Assembly: GCF_035046485.1 (NCBI RefSeq)
Contig: NC_085137.1
Span: 315,281,164-315,345,163, forward strand
From: Aedes albopictus
Lineage: Eukaryota > Arthropoda > Insecta > Diptera > Culicidae
Length of the DNA: 64,000 nt
Direction: 5' to 3'
Position 1 is the first letter of the stretch. Each line of letters starts with the position of its first letter. Position numbers and translations under genes: made by a program. Positions 46,401 through 57,605 of this stretch are shown in pieces. The notes beneath the pieces were generated by a model. The model made no database searches, was not told the DNA's origin, and worked only from the letters and a program-made list of their open reading frames with translations.

Positions 46401-46941
46401 CGACACACTACTACAAACAGGCTTCGGAACAAGCTCGGCCACAGGTACCGTTATATGGTCTCTAAGGTTCGCCGTAATTAAAAGTTTTAAGAAAACATGT
46501 CTTTCAGGAATCAAGAAATTCATTGAGTCTGAAGATAATCAAGTTATTACAAAGGGAAAATGTGAAGAAATTATTATTTCACCGTCAAGACGTTTACCCG
46601 TAGGCATTATTCCTGGTCAATTGTGTGTGATCAATACCGACCAGTTGAGAACTAGCAGTCAAGGATCATCTGGCAGTCCATTACAGTCCGTCAACACTCG
46701 ATCTTGCATGTATACAGCAGTCGGATTAACGATCTTCGGAAATCTCGACCATGAGGATGCTCGTGAATCCAATTCTACAGTAATTGACGTTTACACTCGT
46801 ATTTCTCATTATATAGATTGGATTGAGCATATAGTTTGGAATGCTGAACTTCCTGTCACAACCACTACCGTTAGATCTCGGCAAACTGAAACGTCCACCA
46901 GAGCTTTTATTAATACAGATTTTATATTTCCTGATGACTAA
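43462..46941 (+). CDS. Secreted tandem (two-domain) trypsin-fold serine protease
   Basis: Six exons, 43462-44134, 44984-45217, 45455-45528, 45593-45681, 46200-46444 and 46508-46941, keep phase and give 582 aa. A signal peptide (RLVLWAFCLMLPGLSQA) leads to domain 1, with His82 (LTAAHC), Asp134 (NDIAVL) and Ser233 (GDSGGG). The mature start LVHHGWTVEEGQWPW lacks a preceding Arg/Lys and resembles gastrulation-defective (gd)-like proteases. The S1 position 189 is Ser, and Cys191 is missing. Domain 2 starts near YPHTVSIIF, keeps His354 (LTACHC) and Asp394 (HDLAVI), but reads GSSGSP at Ser493, with Ser replacing the Asp of GDSGGP, so it may be non-catalytic. A Thr-rich tail ends it. Likely extracellular in haemolymph; the substrate is unknown. 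Keeping the 63-bp last intron would add 21 in-frame codons. Confidence 0.88.
45789..45990. mobile_element. TTAA-flanked MITE in intron 4 of the protease gene
   Basis: GGCTCAATTGAGAAT and, inverted, GACTCAAATGAGAAT form the ends. AAAAAAGCACTTTTTCTC is mirrored by GAAAAAAGTGCTTTTTC. TTAA lies at 45785-45788 and 45991-45994. Confidence 0.85.
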
Positions 46942-46946
46942 ATAAA
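46941..46946 (+). terminator. Poly(A) signal overlapping the protease stop codon
   Basis: AATAAA begins on the last base of the TAA stop (46939-46941), so the 3' UTR would be only tens of bases. Confidence 0.6.
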
Positions 46947-47046
46947 ATATTAAAATATATAAATGGTATATAACCGTGTTTTTTTTTTTTATTTTCGAAA
47001 AATCTATCTTCTCATTTTAGGAACATTCTCAGGCACATCATCAATG

Positions 47047-47308
47047 TTGAGAGATCGTAGAGTTGTCTACATTTTTCATAGGTGTCCAAAACTAACCATC
47101 CTTTCCCATTCCTCAGCAGTCGCAAGGACGTGGCCAGGACAGTGCTCGACCATTGGAGGATTGCGTCAGTCTTGTCTAAGAATCAGAGATTAGTCCCAAA
47201 TCTTTGTGCTTTGGTTCGGACGGGAAGGAGGCAACCCTCATAAACAGCGGTCTAGGACTGTACCACCTACGAATTTGTGCGACTCGCTTAATGCTAATGC
47301 TAATGCTA
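47047..47308 (+). mobile_element. 5'-truncated non-LTR insertion with 22-bp target duplication
   Basis: ATTCTCAGGCACATCATCAA plus TG occurs at 47025-47046 and again at 47309-47330, flanking 262 bp. The insert ends in tandem TAATGC units, a usual short-repeat LINE tail, and its plus frame contains KDVARTVLDHWRIASVLSKN. A long duplication plus a tandem tail fits target-primed reverse transcription. Confidence 0.75.
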
Positions 47309-47791
47309 ATTCTCAGGCACATCATCAATGCGGTAGAACCTCTGCCAATCTCATAGTTCGAATGAAGCAGGAGTTTTGTTAAATCGATAAGCATTCGTCA
47401 TTTTAGTTTACTTAAAAAAAATACGTTTATTGATTGACATATTTGGGTTGTTCAAATCCTGTTCACGGAATGACCGGTATTGTTGGCGTTTCCGTTCATC
47501 TGCCTGGCACGTAATTTGACAAGTTTACTCATATGACAACATCGTAAGTTTGACTTATGGTTGCATCTAAATGTTATAGTATCTTCCTACTCCAGACAAT
47601 CGTTTTAAATGTTAGAAGATCACTACAATTCATGCATTTAGCAGCCATGTGACAATGCATCGTTCCGCTAAAACCCTGGACATCTGCGACTCTCACAAGG
47701 GTACTGGACTTTTTTTTCTCAGGCTTACGAAAATGTAGCCATCTCTTACGAACGTCGCCTTATTGAAATTTTAAAATTCATTTATATATGT

Positions 47792-47940
47792 GGAGCCTCG
47801 TAGCCGTGCGATTAAGGTCACCAAGCTTATAATCGCACCATGCTACGGGGTGAGGGTTCGATTCCCGCTTCGGGCGTTGAAACTTTTCGTGAGAATAGTT
47901 TCTTCCCCGTTTCCACTGGTGCATGCTCCGTTGTCCGTTT
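47792..47940 (+). mobile_element. tRNA-derived SINE
   Basis: TAGCCGTGCGATTAAGG (A box) and GGTTCGATTCCCG (B box) are about 45 nt apart, followed by a body containing GAAACTTTTCGTGAGAATAG. The body resembles the SINE at 19738-19960 (GAAAACTTTTCGTCAGACGG), so they are related. Confidence 0.7.
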
Positions 47941-48422
47941 AAAACAGTCTGTTTTTTATAAATTAGATACTACTCACATACAGTACTTTTATCAATCAAT
48001 TCCAAATGAAAGAGTATTGTGTTGTTCCTTGCTGTGCATGTAAAGGGTGTCCCGAACCAAATTGCACCACGGAAAACAATGCATAACTTTTGATTGCAAG
48101 CATCAAAATGGCAACAGTCTATTATGTGTAGATGATGCCATACAAATTTCATCAGAATCGGCTAAGCAAGGGCGGAGATATCTCCGACGCGTGAATATTC
48201 GATTTTTAGGATCTTGTACATTTATTCTAAAAAGGCTACAACTTTACTGTTAGTGTCACAAAACGTCTAAAAATTTAACTATAAGTTTTTTTAAAATAGG
48301 TGGTGAAATTTTCATCGAATTGGTTGAGTTCTTATGTTTATATAATTCAAAACTCAACCCGCTTCAAAGTGAATTTTAGGCACTGTCAAGACTGCTGCAA
48401 TTCTCAATAAACTTGGACAGTA
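47941..48422. other. No gene recognised
   Basis: AGGGTGTCCCGAACC at 48042 looks like a transposon end, but its partner was not found. Confidence 0.4.
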
Positions 48423-48635
48423 GGGTCTGGAACCATTTAGGAAGGAGCACCTATTTTGGGCACTTGCTGCTATAACTCAGTCAATTTCAAACCGATCGAC
48501 TTGAATTTTTGAACATAGCTAGATACTGCGCATTCCTGATCGTGTTTTAAAAATCAAGTGAATGGATTCAAAAAAGATTGAGTTATAGCAGCAAGTGCCC
48601 AAAATAGATGCTCCTGCCCAAATGGTCCCAGACCC
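48423..48635. mobile_element. TA-flanked foldback MITE (GGGTCTGG ends)
   Basis: GGGTCTGGAACCATTTAGG and, inverted, GGGTCTGGGACCATTTGGG are the ends, with TA outside each. The arms continue through GGGCACTTGCTGCTATAAC. Same family as 9662-9855. Confidence 0.85.
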
Positions 48636-48769
48636 TATTATCCTAATATAATGACATGTCTTCATTCCAGTTTTGAGCCATTTTGGCTTAACACTTTAAA
48701 AGTTAGAAAACTTTGAATGTCACAAAACAATTAAACATTTTTGCTTATTGCGACTTTTGGCTACATATA

Positions 48770-49274
48770 GGGTGCGGGCACCGGTTTTGGTCAGTCTAAG
48801 GGAAATCATTTTTATAAAAATAACCAATAATCCTATAAAAACAACCAATGTGTCAAAATAAAGGTTTCAATATATATTTTGAAGGAAAAATGCAGAAATC
48901 AAGCCAATACTTGATTTTTGTATTAAAAGTGGCACTGGCCAAAATAGAAGCACTGCCGCAGTTTTGGCCATATTCTTAAGTTTGGTTTCTATTTTGGCCA
49001 ATCACGTGTATTTCTTATGGGAGTGGCCAAATTAGAAGCTCCCTGACCAAAATATATATATGGGAGCTGATTTTTTTTTTATTAAATTTTTATTTAATAT
49101 ATTTTTTTCTTCCAGTTTTTAATCGAAATGTGTGGTTTTCACAGCTGTAATCATCATATATATTGTATTAGGATCTACTAGTGAAAAATACATTTACGCC
49201 GATTTAGATCGCAACAGGCTCAATACCGTACTATGGCCAAAACTCCGGACTGGCCAAAACTAAAGCTTCTACCC
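48770..49274. mobile_element. TA-flanked 505-bp element (TTTTGGCCAGTC type), copy 1
   Basis: Ends GGGTGCGGGCACCGGTTTTG and, inverted, GGGTAGAAGCTTTAGTTTTG are followed by GGTCAGTC/GGCCAGTC; TA lies outside. The phrase TTTTGGCCA with variants recurs many times. It is aligned over its length, inverted, with 51207-51690. Confidence 0.88.
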
Positions 49275-50736
49275 TACAACCAAAACTTTTTATCCGTTTG
49301 ATCAAATCGAATGAAATTTTCAAACAATATTTCAACATACATACGCCATTCTTATTTTCGACGGACTCAGGCAGACTTCGTATTCTTGGAGGGTTGCAGA
49401 ATTCATGCACAGGGCCGAACGAAAAACCACCGTCAATGCTGCTCTTCAGAGGAAAACTAGTGCGGTCAGGGGTTCGGCGCATACGAAACTCAAAGGCCAT
49501 GATATTTCCACTAAACCCAGGAACCCACCACGTTACCAGCAGCGCCGGAAGAACCTCGGAAAAATTCACCGGCAAATCGAAGACCAAATCTGGCGTTCGA
49601 TATGAATAGGTCGTTTGCTTGCTGTGAATCCTATGCAGATTCGACCTATTGAAATCGAACACCAGAAATTCTTCATTTCAACAGCAGCTTTCCTGAACGA
49701 TACCGCATCTCACCGTAGGTATTATTGCCATACTATATGTTGGAAGTTGGTGATTTTGTATGACTTGTAAAAATAAAAGATTCAATAAATTACAAATGAG
49801 TTTATAAATATTACGTAATAATTATTTTTTTGAGCATTTCAGAAACCGCAAAATGTAGATGTGGGGAAGGGTAGTTAGGTTCAACTAAGTATTTGGTTTG
49901 TTCTAGACGGTTAGAATCAAACCAAAGTTTAGTCAAAACAAACTGTAAACGGCAGTTGAAAATAACAAACAAAACGGTTGTTTTCTCGACTACCAAAATA
50001 AAACAACCGACGGAATGATATTTTCAAACGGAAGTTCAACAGCTGAATTGCCGGATACACAACCAACAATATTGATTAGAAACATCCGGCCGAGGTAGTA
50101 AAATCAAATTAATACTTTGTTTGTACCCATTTCAACATACAAATTATTTTTCTCCGTGTATAATCGCATAACTGTTGATATTTTCGTCTTAGAAATTAAC
50201 TAATATTTTGCCTTGGTAGTTGCTATTTTCCATTGGTAGGGTAAGTGTGTCCATCGTTGTGGTATTAAGGTAAATTCATTTTAAAAACAATGATCGTACC
50301 ATCTAATGAAAGGTTGCAAAACGTTAGTTGGTAGTTTTCTATCCAAATTTGCTTGGAAAAATATAAAAACTATCGTTTCTCTCTGTTTTCGATTACATAT
50401 AAATCGCTTACCACAACATTAGGCACACTGTTCCTATTATGGAGGTAAAATTTAATGTTGGTTCCTATTGTTGCGGTATCCCATTGAAATCATATGGGAT
50501 ACCGCAACAATAGGAACATAGCAGCAAAAAATTTAGGGGAAAATATTTTTTTAAAATAGGTTTTTGGGCAAATCTTAAGCACACAAATGGTGCAATCTCA
50601 TAATTTAAGCATAATACATATATTAAAAATGCCTTTTGGTAACATTTCAGTCGAAAAAGTGCTCAATTGCCACTACCGCAACATTAGGTACTACCACAAC
50701 GAAGGGAACAATAGGTGAATCCGAATGGTCCCCCAT
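49275..50736. other. No gene recognised; repeat phrases at 50240-50720
   Basis: From TAGGGTAAGTGTGTCC at 50238 the phrase ACCACAACATTAGG or ACCGCAACA(T)TAGG recurs, with a palindrome TGCGGTATCCCATTG...GGGATACCGCA at 50475-50510. This is probably another GGG-ended non-autonomous element. Opposed frames at 49231-49662 are not supported. Confidence 0.45.
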
Positions 50737-52162
50737 TGTAGAGGCGCTGAGTGAGATAAGGAGAAAATCGTTTGTTTACATAAAAAATCAACTTTTTTGT
50801 CACCAAAATTTACTCATATTTTGCAGCGGTAGTTGCTATTTTCCATTGGCAATGGCTTCTAATATCATCATTCTCGGTGCCCACGCCGACAGACATCGGA
50901 TTGGTCAGCTAACAAAAAATCCGGAAGATTGCCCGCCGGAGGCATAGCAAGAGCTCCTCAAATTAATCACATAAATTGTTCGTAAGTACCTACCGGATCT
51001 AAACGCATCTGAAAGAGAATTAAATTTTCTTTTCAAAAAAGCTCGTTTGTTTATCTACGATGCGGAATTCGATATGAAAAAGTGAAAAAAGTGCACTTTG
51101 CCTATGCTGCGCCATGTGAAATTTTGGAGGAGCCCCGTTTTTATAGGGTTCTCATTCCTGCCACCAGATGCGGAGGGATCGTTAGCTTCCGTTGGATTTA
51201 CCTATAGGGTAGAAGCTTCAGTTTTGGCCAGTCCGGAGTTTTGGCCATAGTGCGGTATTGAGCCTGTTGCGATCTACATCGGCGTAAATTTATTTTTTAC
51301 TAGTAGATCCTAATACAATATGATGATTAAAGCTGTGAAAACCACACATTTTGATTATAAACTGGAAGAAAAAAAAATTCCTTAAAAAATCTGCTCCTGT
51401 ATATCTATATTGGCCAGGGTGCTTCTAATTTGGCCACTCCCATAAGAAATACACGTGATTGGTCAAAATAGAAACCAAACTTAAGAATATGGCCAAAACT
51501 GCGGCAGAGCTTCTATTTTGGCCAGTGCCACTTTTAATACAAAGATCAAGTATTGGCATGATTTCTGCATTTTTCCTTCAAAATATAGATTGAAACCTTT
51601 ATTTTGACGCATTGGTTGTTTTCATAGGATTATTGGTTATTTTTATAAAAATGATTTCCCTTAGACTGGCCAAAACCGGTGCCCGCACCCTAGGTAAATC
51701 CAACGGAAGCTAACGATCCCTCCGCATCTGGTGGCAGGAATGAGAACCCTATGAAAAACGTGACTTCACCAAAATTTGCCATGGCGCAGCATAGGCAAAG
51801 TGCACTTTTTTCACTTTTTCTTATCGAATTCCGCATCGTAGAGAAACAAACGAGCACTTTTTAGAAAGAAAATTTAATTCTCTTTCAGTTGCGCTTAGAT
51901 CCGGTAGGTACTTACGAACAATTTATGTGATTAATTTGAGGAGCTCTTGCTATGCCTCCGGAGGGCGATCTTCCGGATTTTTTGTTAGCTGGCCAATCCG
52001 ATGTCTGTCGGCGTGGGCATCAAGATTGATGATAATGGAAGCCATTGCAAATGGAAAATAGCAACTTCTAGAGCAAAAAATGAGTAAAATTTGACGACAA
52101 AAAATTGACCTTTTTTTTGTAAACATACGATTTTCTCCTTATCTCCCCAAGCGCCTCTACAA
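50737..52162. mobile_element. Long foldback element with a second MITE at its dyad
   Basis: Left arm 50737-51204 and right arm 51691-52162 are inverted copies of about 470 bp, from TGTAGAGGCGCT to AGCGCCTCTACA. They would meet at GGATTTACC-TATA-GGTAAATCC if the central element were absent. Each arm contains a gene-like stretch (plus-strand ATG at 50849, coding MASNIIILGAHADRHRIGQL before a stop), which may be captured sequence. Confidence 0.85.
51207..51690. mobile_element. TA-flanked 484-bp element (TTTTGGCCAGTC type), copy 2
   Basis: Begins GGGTAGAAGCTTCAGTTTTG and ends with the inverse of GGGTGCGGGCACCGGTTTTG; TA lies at 51205-51206 and 51691-51692. It is inverted relative to 48770-49274. 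It occupies the centre of the 50737-52162 palindrome. Confidence 0.88.
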
Positions 52163-53062
52163 CATTGATATAACATTGATCATGTCAGTGATCAATGTTC
52201 GTTTGTGTTGGGAATACCCTTGCTTACTAAATTTGGTACTGCTGATTTCAAATATGTTTTCCAAATTCTTACAAGTTATGTACTTTTTTAGTTATTTTCA
52301 GTGGGGTGACACGGCTGTCAAACTCGGTACATCGCCGCTCCACCCAACATCATTTTTGGTACGGCGCGTTTTGGTACCCACTTTCTGGTCGGTTTACCCT
52401 AACTTGCTCCTGATTTTCGGGTGTGTGGCTCGTGTGTTGATAGTGCTTATTTCAGAAATTACACATTTCATACGAAATCGTTGTTTTTGATGATTGTTTC
52501 TCTTTCCTTATCATTTTGCACGATAGTATATGTAGCAGCGAAGCAGTGTCGATGTTTCCAGCGCATTTTTTCCATAAATTAAGCAATCAAAACAAAAACA
52601 TTGGACGCCATGTTGAATTGAATGCTGGGTAGATGATTCTGGCCCTTCGTCATCCCCCTGGTTATTTTAGGGTTAACATCTTCAAAGCCGCGGTTAACGC
52701 CTAAAGGTAGGCAATGACTTGAGAAATGGATAGACTACTTTGAAAAAATCGTATATTTTATTAAAAAAGAGCAATTTCAAAACAGTTTCGTTTATTAAAT
52801 CTAACTCTTGGATATCATACTGAGTTTATACAGTGATTTCTAACCTAATATTGTACCTAGTATTCATCCCAAGTAACAATTTCAATTCCTTTTAGATTTG
52901 ATTATTTTTATGGAAGCTTTATCATGGATTCATGGAACATTTATAGTTGTTTTTATCAAGAGAAAACAATCTTCGTTCGTTTGCGGTTTTTAAGTTGTCT
53001 TCAAGTTAATTTTGAAATTCGCGCATAAAACAACTGAATTTACAAGAGCATTAAATCTTATA
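52163..53062. other. No gene recognised
   Basis: The frame at 52176-52490 has no recognised domain or start context. Confidence 0.4.
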
Positions 53063-56000
53063 GGGTAAGAAATCAAACTTTGAACTAGTCAAATTGTAAT
53101 CTTAATTTGAACCATTTCAAAATTCATTAAAACGACGTACTTTTCAGGCGAATATTGTCCCGAAAAAGATGTTAAACAGCTTTCCGTAATATAACCTGAT
53201 AACATGGGCTTTAAAAGCATTGAAAAAAGCGTTTTTGTCATGGAAAACAGGCAATTGAAAAATCACTGTGATTTCATCCATTTCCCCTAGGAGAAAGCAT
53301 ATTTTCGGTGCACTCGTACAGCTCATGCATTGTATCACACGCAAAATGTGAACACGTCAAATGAAAGCTTATTTATCGTAGAATCGACCAACCGAATAAT
53401 ATTCCACATTATTTTTCATAAAATTATCAAATTTAAGTGATTCTTACTTGGAGAATGTTATCTTAAGTTGAACCATTTGTAATCTAAATTTGAACTAGTA
53501 AACGGGGGTGAGCTTCTAGTGTTGGCCTGTAGATTGCGCTAGTGGTTGCTTTGTTTACTCTTGGGGGATGAAAAAGTCCAAATTTAGTTTCCAAATTCCT
53601 AAAGAATTTCGAACATTCTGAGTTGAGATTCCACTGCCTAATGAAAAATAGGTATGAGAATTAGCAGATTCATGTGATTTTTCATTGTTTAGTATGGAAT
53701 TGGCTGTTTTGCGAGTTGCTCGAGCGGCTGCCGCCAGTAGTTCAAATTAAGATTAAAATTGGTTCAAATTATGATTACGATGGTTCAAATTAGCCTGTGC
53801 GCGCAGGCGTAGTCGACATATGAATGACACTAACGAGTGGAGCTTTTTTGTCGATCATTTAAAGTGATTTAAAGCTTTCAATAGTGTTCGACATTCGATG
53901 AGAAAATCTTATTGGAATCGTAAACAACAGCTTTACTCATTGACTGAAATTCAATTTAACCGTTATTTTGTAGTTGAAAATATGTTTTTTTTTGTCACGC
54001 GAAAATCGTTTTTTTTTTCGTAAACCGTGGGATGGACGTACTTCGGACATATTGCGCTGGATAGAGGGCCAGATCTGCTGTCCAATGATTACGTCCGCGT
54101 TATGTTTCACATATTTATATGAAGATAAATTTATTGTTTCAACCGTGACGACAATAGACTAACGTGAAGGTAAGTAATACATCAACTATTATCATTAGTT
54201 ACATGAAAAACTAATTTAAGATCAAATTAGATTAGAATTAACAGAATTAATTAGAAACAATTACGGCAAGTATAACAATAGCTGGAAATTCAATCCTTTT
54301 TTGTCGTTAATTCAATGAAAAACTGCAAACTAGAACGGTGATTTTTTTCAACGGTTGGAAGTTTAATTTACTTATTTATTTATTGTAATGACCTCCATCT
54401 AACAAAATGTCATCAATTAATTAATTAATAAGGGGATTCACTTGACAGCGTAAACCACTTATTAAGGTGTAATAATGCATCACGAAGCTTTCAAAGGAAT
54501 CATTGACTTTTTGCTTTTCAATGATTGTTTGCCTCGCGTTTTTGAAGTGATAAAAAACTGTCAGTTCTGCAGCAATTCAGCAGAAAAAGTATCATCGTAA
54601 TCACTGCGAGTGAGCATACAGGATGATACTTTTTCATACGAATATGCGCTTTGGTGGCAGAGAATTATCACTTTGAAATTTCGAGCCTCATATCCAACAT
54701 GGCTGCCGATGCTGATGCTGCCGTAAAAAGCCTTAAAGTATATTCTGATTAAAGGTCGCGATCGCCAAGGCAATCTTTGATTATTTCATTCACAATTTCA
54801 TGAAACATTTCAAATAACAGAAAATCATGGCTTACGCAGCAATTTAAACTGTTTAGTGAGTCCTCTTAATAATAAATTAGTTTTGTACTGTTCATTTTAA
54901 TTCCGCCCTCAGATTTGCTATACAGCGCACTACTTCCGACGTTATGTTTAACGCATAAGAAAGGCAGCGGAAGTCAATGAAGTTATTTCCGACACCAATT
55001 TGGTGCTAAATCCACAATACACACATTCGAAGAGGATATTCTGCTTAGAGGAAACACTGAGGAAGATTATAAGTAGTAGTCTAAATACGCGTATCAGTCA
55101 AAAGATAAACATTAGAGGGTGGAATTAAAATGAACAGTACAAAACTAATTAGTTATTAAGAGGACTCACTAAACAGTTTAAATTGCTGCGTAAGCCATGA
55201 TGTTCTATTATTTGAAATGTTTCATGAAATTGTGAATGAAATAATCAAAGATTACCTTGGCGTCGCGACCTTTAATCAGAATATACTTTAATAAGTGGTT
55301 TACGCTGTCACGTGAATCCCCTTATTAATTAATTAATTGATGACATTTTGTTAGATGGAGGTCATTACAATAAATAAATAAGTAAATTAAAATTCCAACC
55401 GTTGAAAAAAATCACCGTTCTAGTTTGCAGTTTTGCATTGAATTAACGACAAAAAAGGATTGAATTTCCAGCTATTGTTATACTTGCCGTAATTGTTTCT
55501 AATTAATTCTGTTAATTCTAATCTAATTTGATCTTAAATTATTTTTTCATGTAACTAATGATAATCGTTGATGTATTACTTACCTTCACGTTAGTCTATT
55601 GTCGTCACGGTTGAAACAATAAATTTATATTCATATAAATATGTGAAACATAACACGGACGTAATCATTGGACAGCAGATCTGGCCCTCTATCCCGCGCA
55701 ATATGTCCGAAGTACGTCCATCCCACGGTTTACGAAAAAAAAAACGATTTTCGCGTGACAAAAAAAAATCATATTTTCAACTACAAAATAACGGTTAAAT
55801 TGAATTTCAGTCAATGAGAAAAGCTGTTGTTTACGATTCCAATAAGATTCCAATAAGATTTTCTCATCGAATGTCGAACACTGTTGAAAGCTTTAAATCA
55901 CTTTAAATGATCGACAAAAAAGCTCCACTCGTTAGTGTCATTCATATGTCGACTACGCCTGCGCGCACAGGCTAATTAAGATTAAAATCATTGTTGATGA

Positions 56001-56191
56001 AAAATCAAATATTTCAATGAAATTCGGTGCAAATACAAACTTTTTACCATTTAACAGAAAGCTTATACCCGTGGCTTTCATGTACATACGATTTTGTCGT
56101 AGTAAATTATTTCCATGTGGGAGAAAAAATCACTTAAAATTTGCACTGCTTCAGAAAGCCGCAATTTGGTTCAAATTTTGATTACCTACCC
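53063..56191. mobile_element. TA-flanked 3.1-kb element with a nested 2.2-kb palindrome
   Basis: Ends GGGTAAGAAATCAAACTTTG and, inverted, GGGTAGGTAATCAAAATTTG are flanked by TA. Inside, 53789-54475 and 55290-55976 are inverted copies of about 690 bp. A further inverted pair (54757-54914 and 55115-55290) lies within them. The left arm carries about 280 bp (54476-54756) that the right arm lacks. TTCAAATTAAGATTA-type phrases recur near both ends. The interior GGGGATTCACTT/CAGCGTAAACC ends match the element at 18229-20590. No coding domain is seen. Confidence 0.8.
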
Positions 56192-57438
56192 TAATAAGTT
56201 TTAAAGCGTATTTGAAGTTATTTTCAACACATAACATCAACATATTTTATTAAAAGTTTATGCTTCGTTCATTCAAGTGCATTTCATCTGGCTAATCCTC
56301 CTTTAAAAACTTCTTGAAGCCATCTATTCTTGAGCTAGAGCCATTACTCTGGAACAAGAACTATGCGAAATAATGATAAGACAACGAACTATTTTTCAAT
56401 CCAAATAATGAATGTAACAAATTGGTTGAAAAACCGCGATCTCATGCAAATATAAACACAAACATATTTGCTCACTGATAATTTAGCCATTCTTGTGCTA
56501 AAAAGTAATCATGTCAACATATTGTCATATATTGTCACATATTGTCATATATTGTCATATATTAATGATTTTACGGCCAATCAAAAATGCCAGTAGCTGG
56601 CTGCTGTCGTCCTGCCTTCAACCAGTTTCTCACACAGGCCATAGCTATGCGAATCGAAAATGAAATGGGTACTTACTGTGACTCTGCTCAAGCTCATGCC
56701 AAATAGTGTAATTGTAGTAAGTTGCACCTCATTATTAATAGCAAAAATACAGGGAAACAAAATAGAATTGGAACATCTTGACGCGAAACACAGCGAAATG
56801 TACAGAGACAACTTTCTAGCATAGAAAACGTAAGCAAACAATTGTCAAAGGCTGTTACTCTTGTATAAAACGAATAAGTTTTATTTAAAACGAACAAATT
56901 TGCATTAAGATCATAACTAGTAAAAACAATCTTCAATAAAGTGTGTAGCGTTCATGCAAGGTGACTTGGTTCCATCATTGTTTTGAGGGGGTTTGGATTA
57001 AAGGTAATAACAATTGATGGCGGCTGCATGAGTTTTGTTCGCTTGGAACGGCAGCCATGCTTAGAAAAAATTGAAAAAGTGGCGTAGCCTTTTGTTTTTA
57101 AAGGAAATTTATGTCTTCGTATATTAATGATTGATATTATTTTTGAGGTGCTTTGTAATTTTCGTATGTTGTAGGTGGCATATCAACGAAAAAGTGGGTA
57201 TGGCACGGGAAATTTCGATTCCCTGTCATCAAGGATCTGTCAGGCAATTTAAATGTTTTAGCCATTTCAATTTGATGAAAATTAATTCGCAGTTCAATCA
57301 ATATTTCATCCATGAAACAAAACTTGTTTGCATCTGCATAATGCTTAGGTAAAAGATTTCATTTATTATGCACTGTTGACACTTTTGAGAAAGACAGCTA
57401 AAAGATCAACATGCCTCAAGATATTCTTGCAACTTTAA
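56192..57438. other. No gene recognised
   Basis: A short tandem of ATTGTCATAT occurs at about 56520-56560. The minus frames at 56581-56936 have no known domain. Confidence 0.4.
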
Positions 57439-57605
57439 GGGGCTGTCCATAAACCACGTGGTCATTTTTTTGGGACTTTTCAACCCCCCCCCCCCCCCCC
57501 CCCGCGTGGTCATTTGTCCATACAAATTTTTTTATTTGTCCATACAAAATGGTCATTGGCCGAACCCCCCCCCCCCTCATGACCACGTGGTTTATGGACA
57601 GCCCC
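57439..57605. mobile_element. MITE, GGGGCTGTCCATAAACCACG family, copy 2
   Basis: GGGGCTGTCCATAAACCACG and its exact inverse flank two poly-C tracts. TAA lies on both sides (57436-57438, 57606-57608), the 3-bp duplication typical of PIF/Harbinger-type MITEs. Confidence 0.85.

Noticed and set aside
49231..49662. 143-aa minus-strand frame
   Set aside because: A mirrored 103-aa plus frame overlaps it, and no family resemblance or flanking signals were found; its 3' end enters a MITE.
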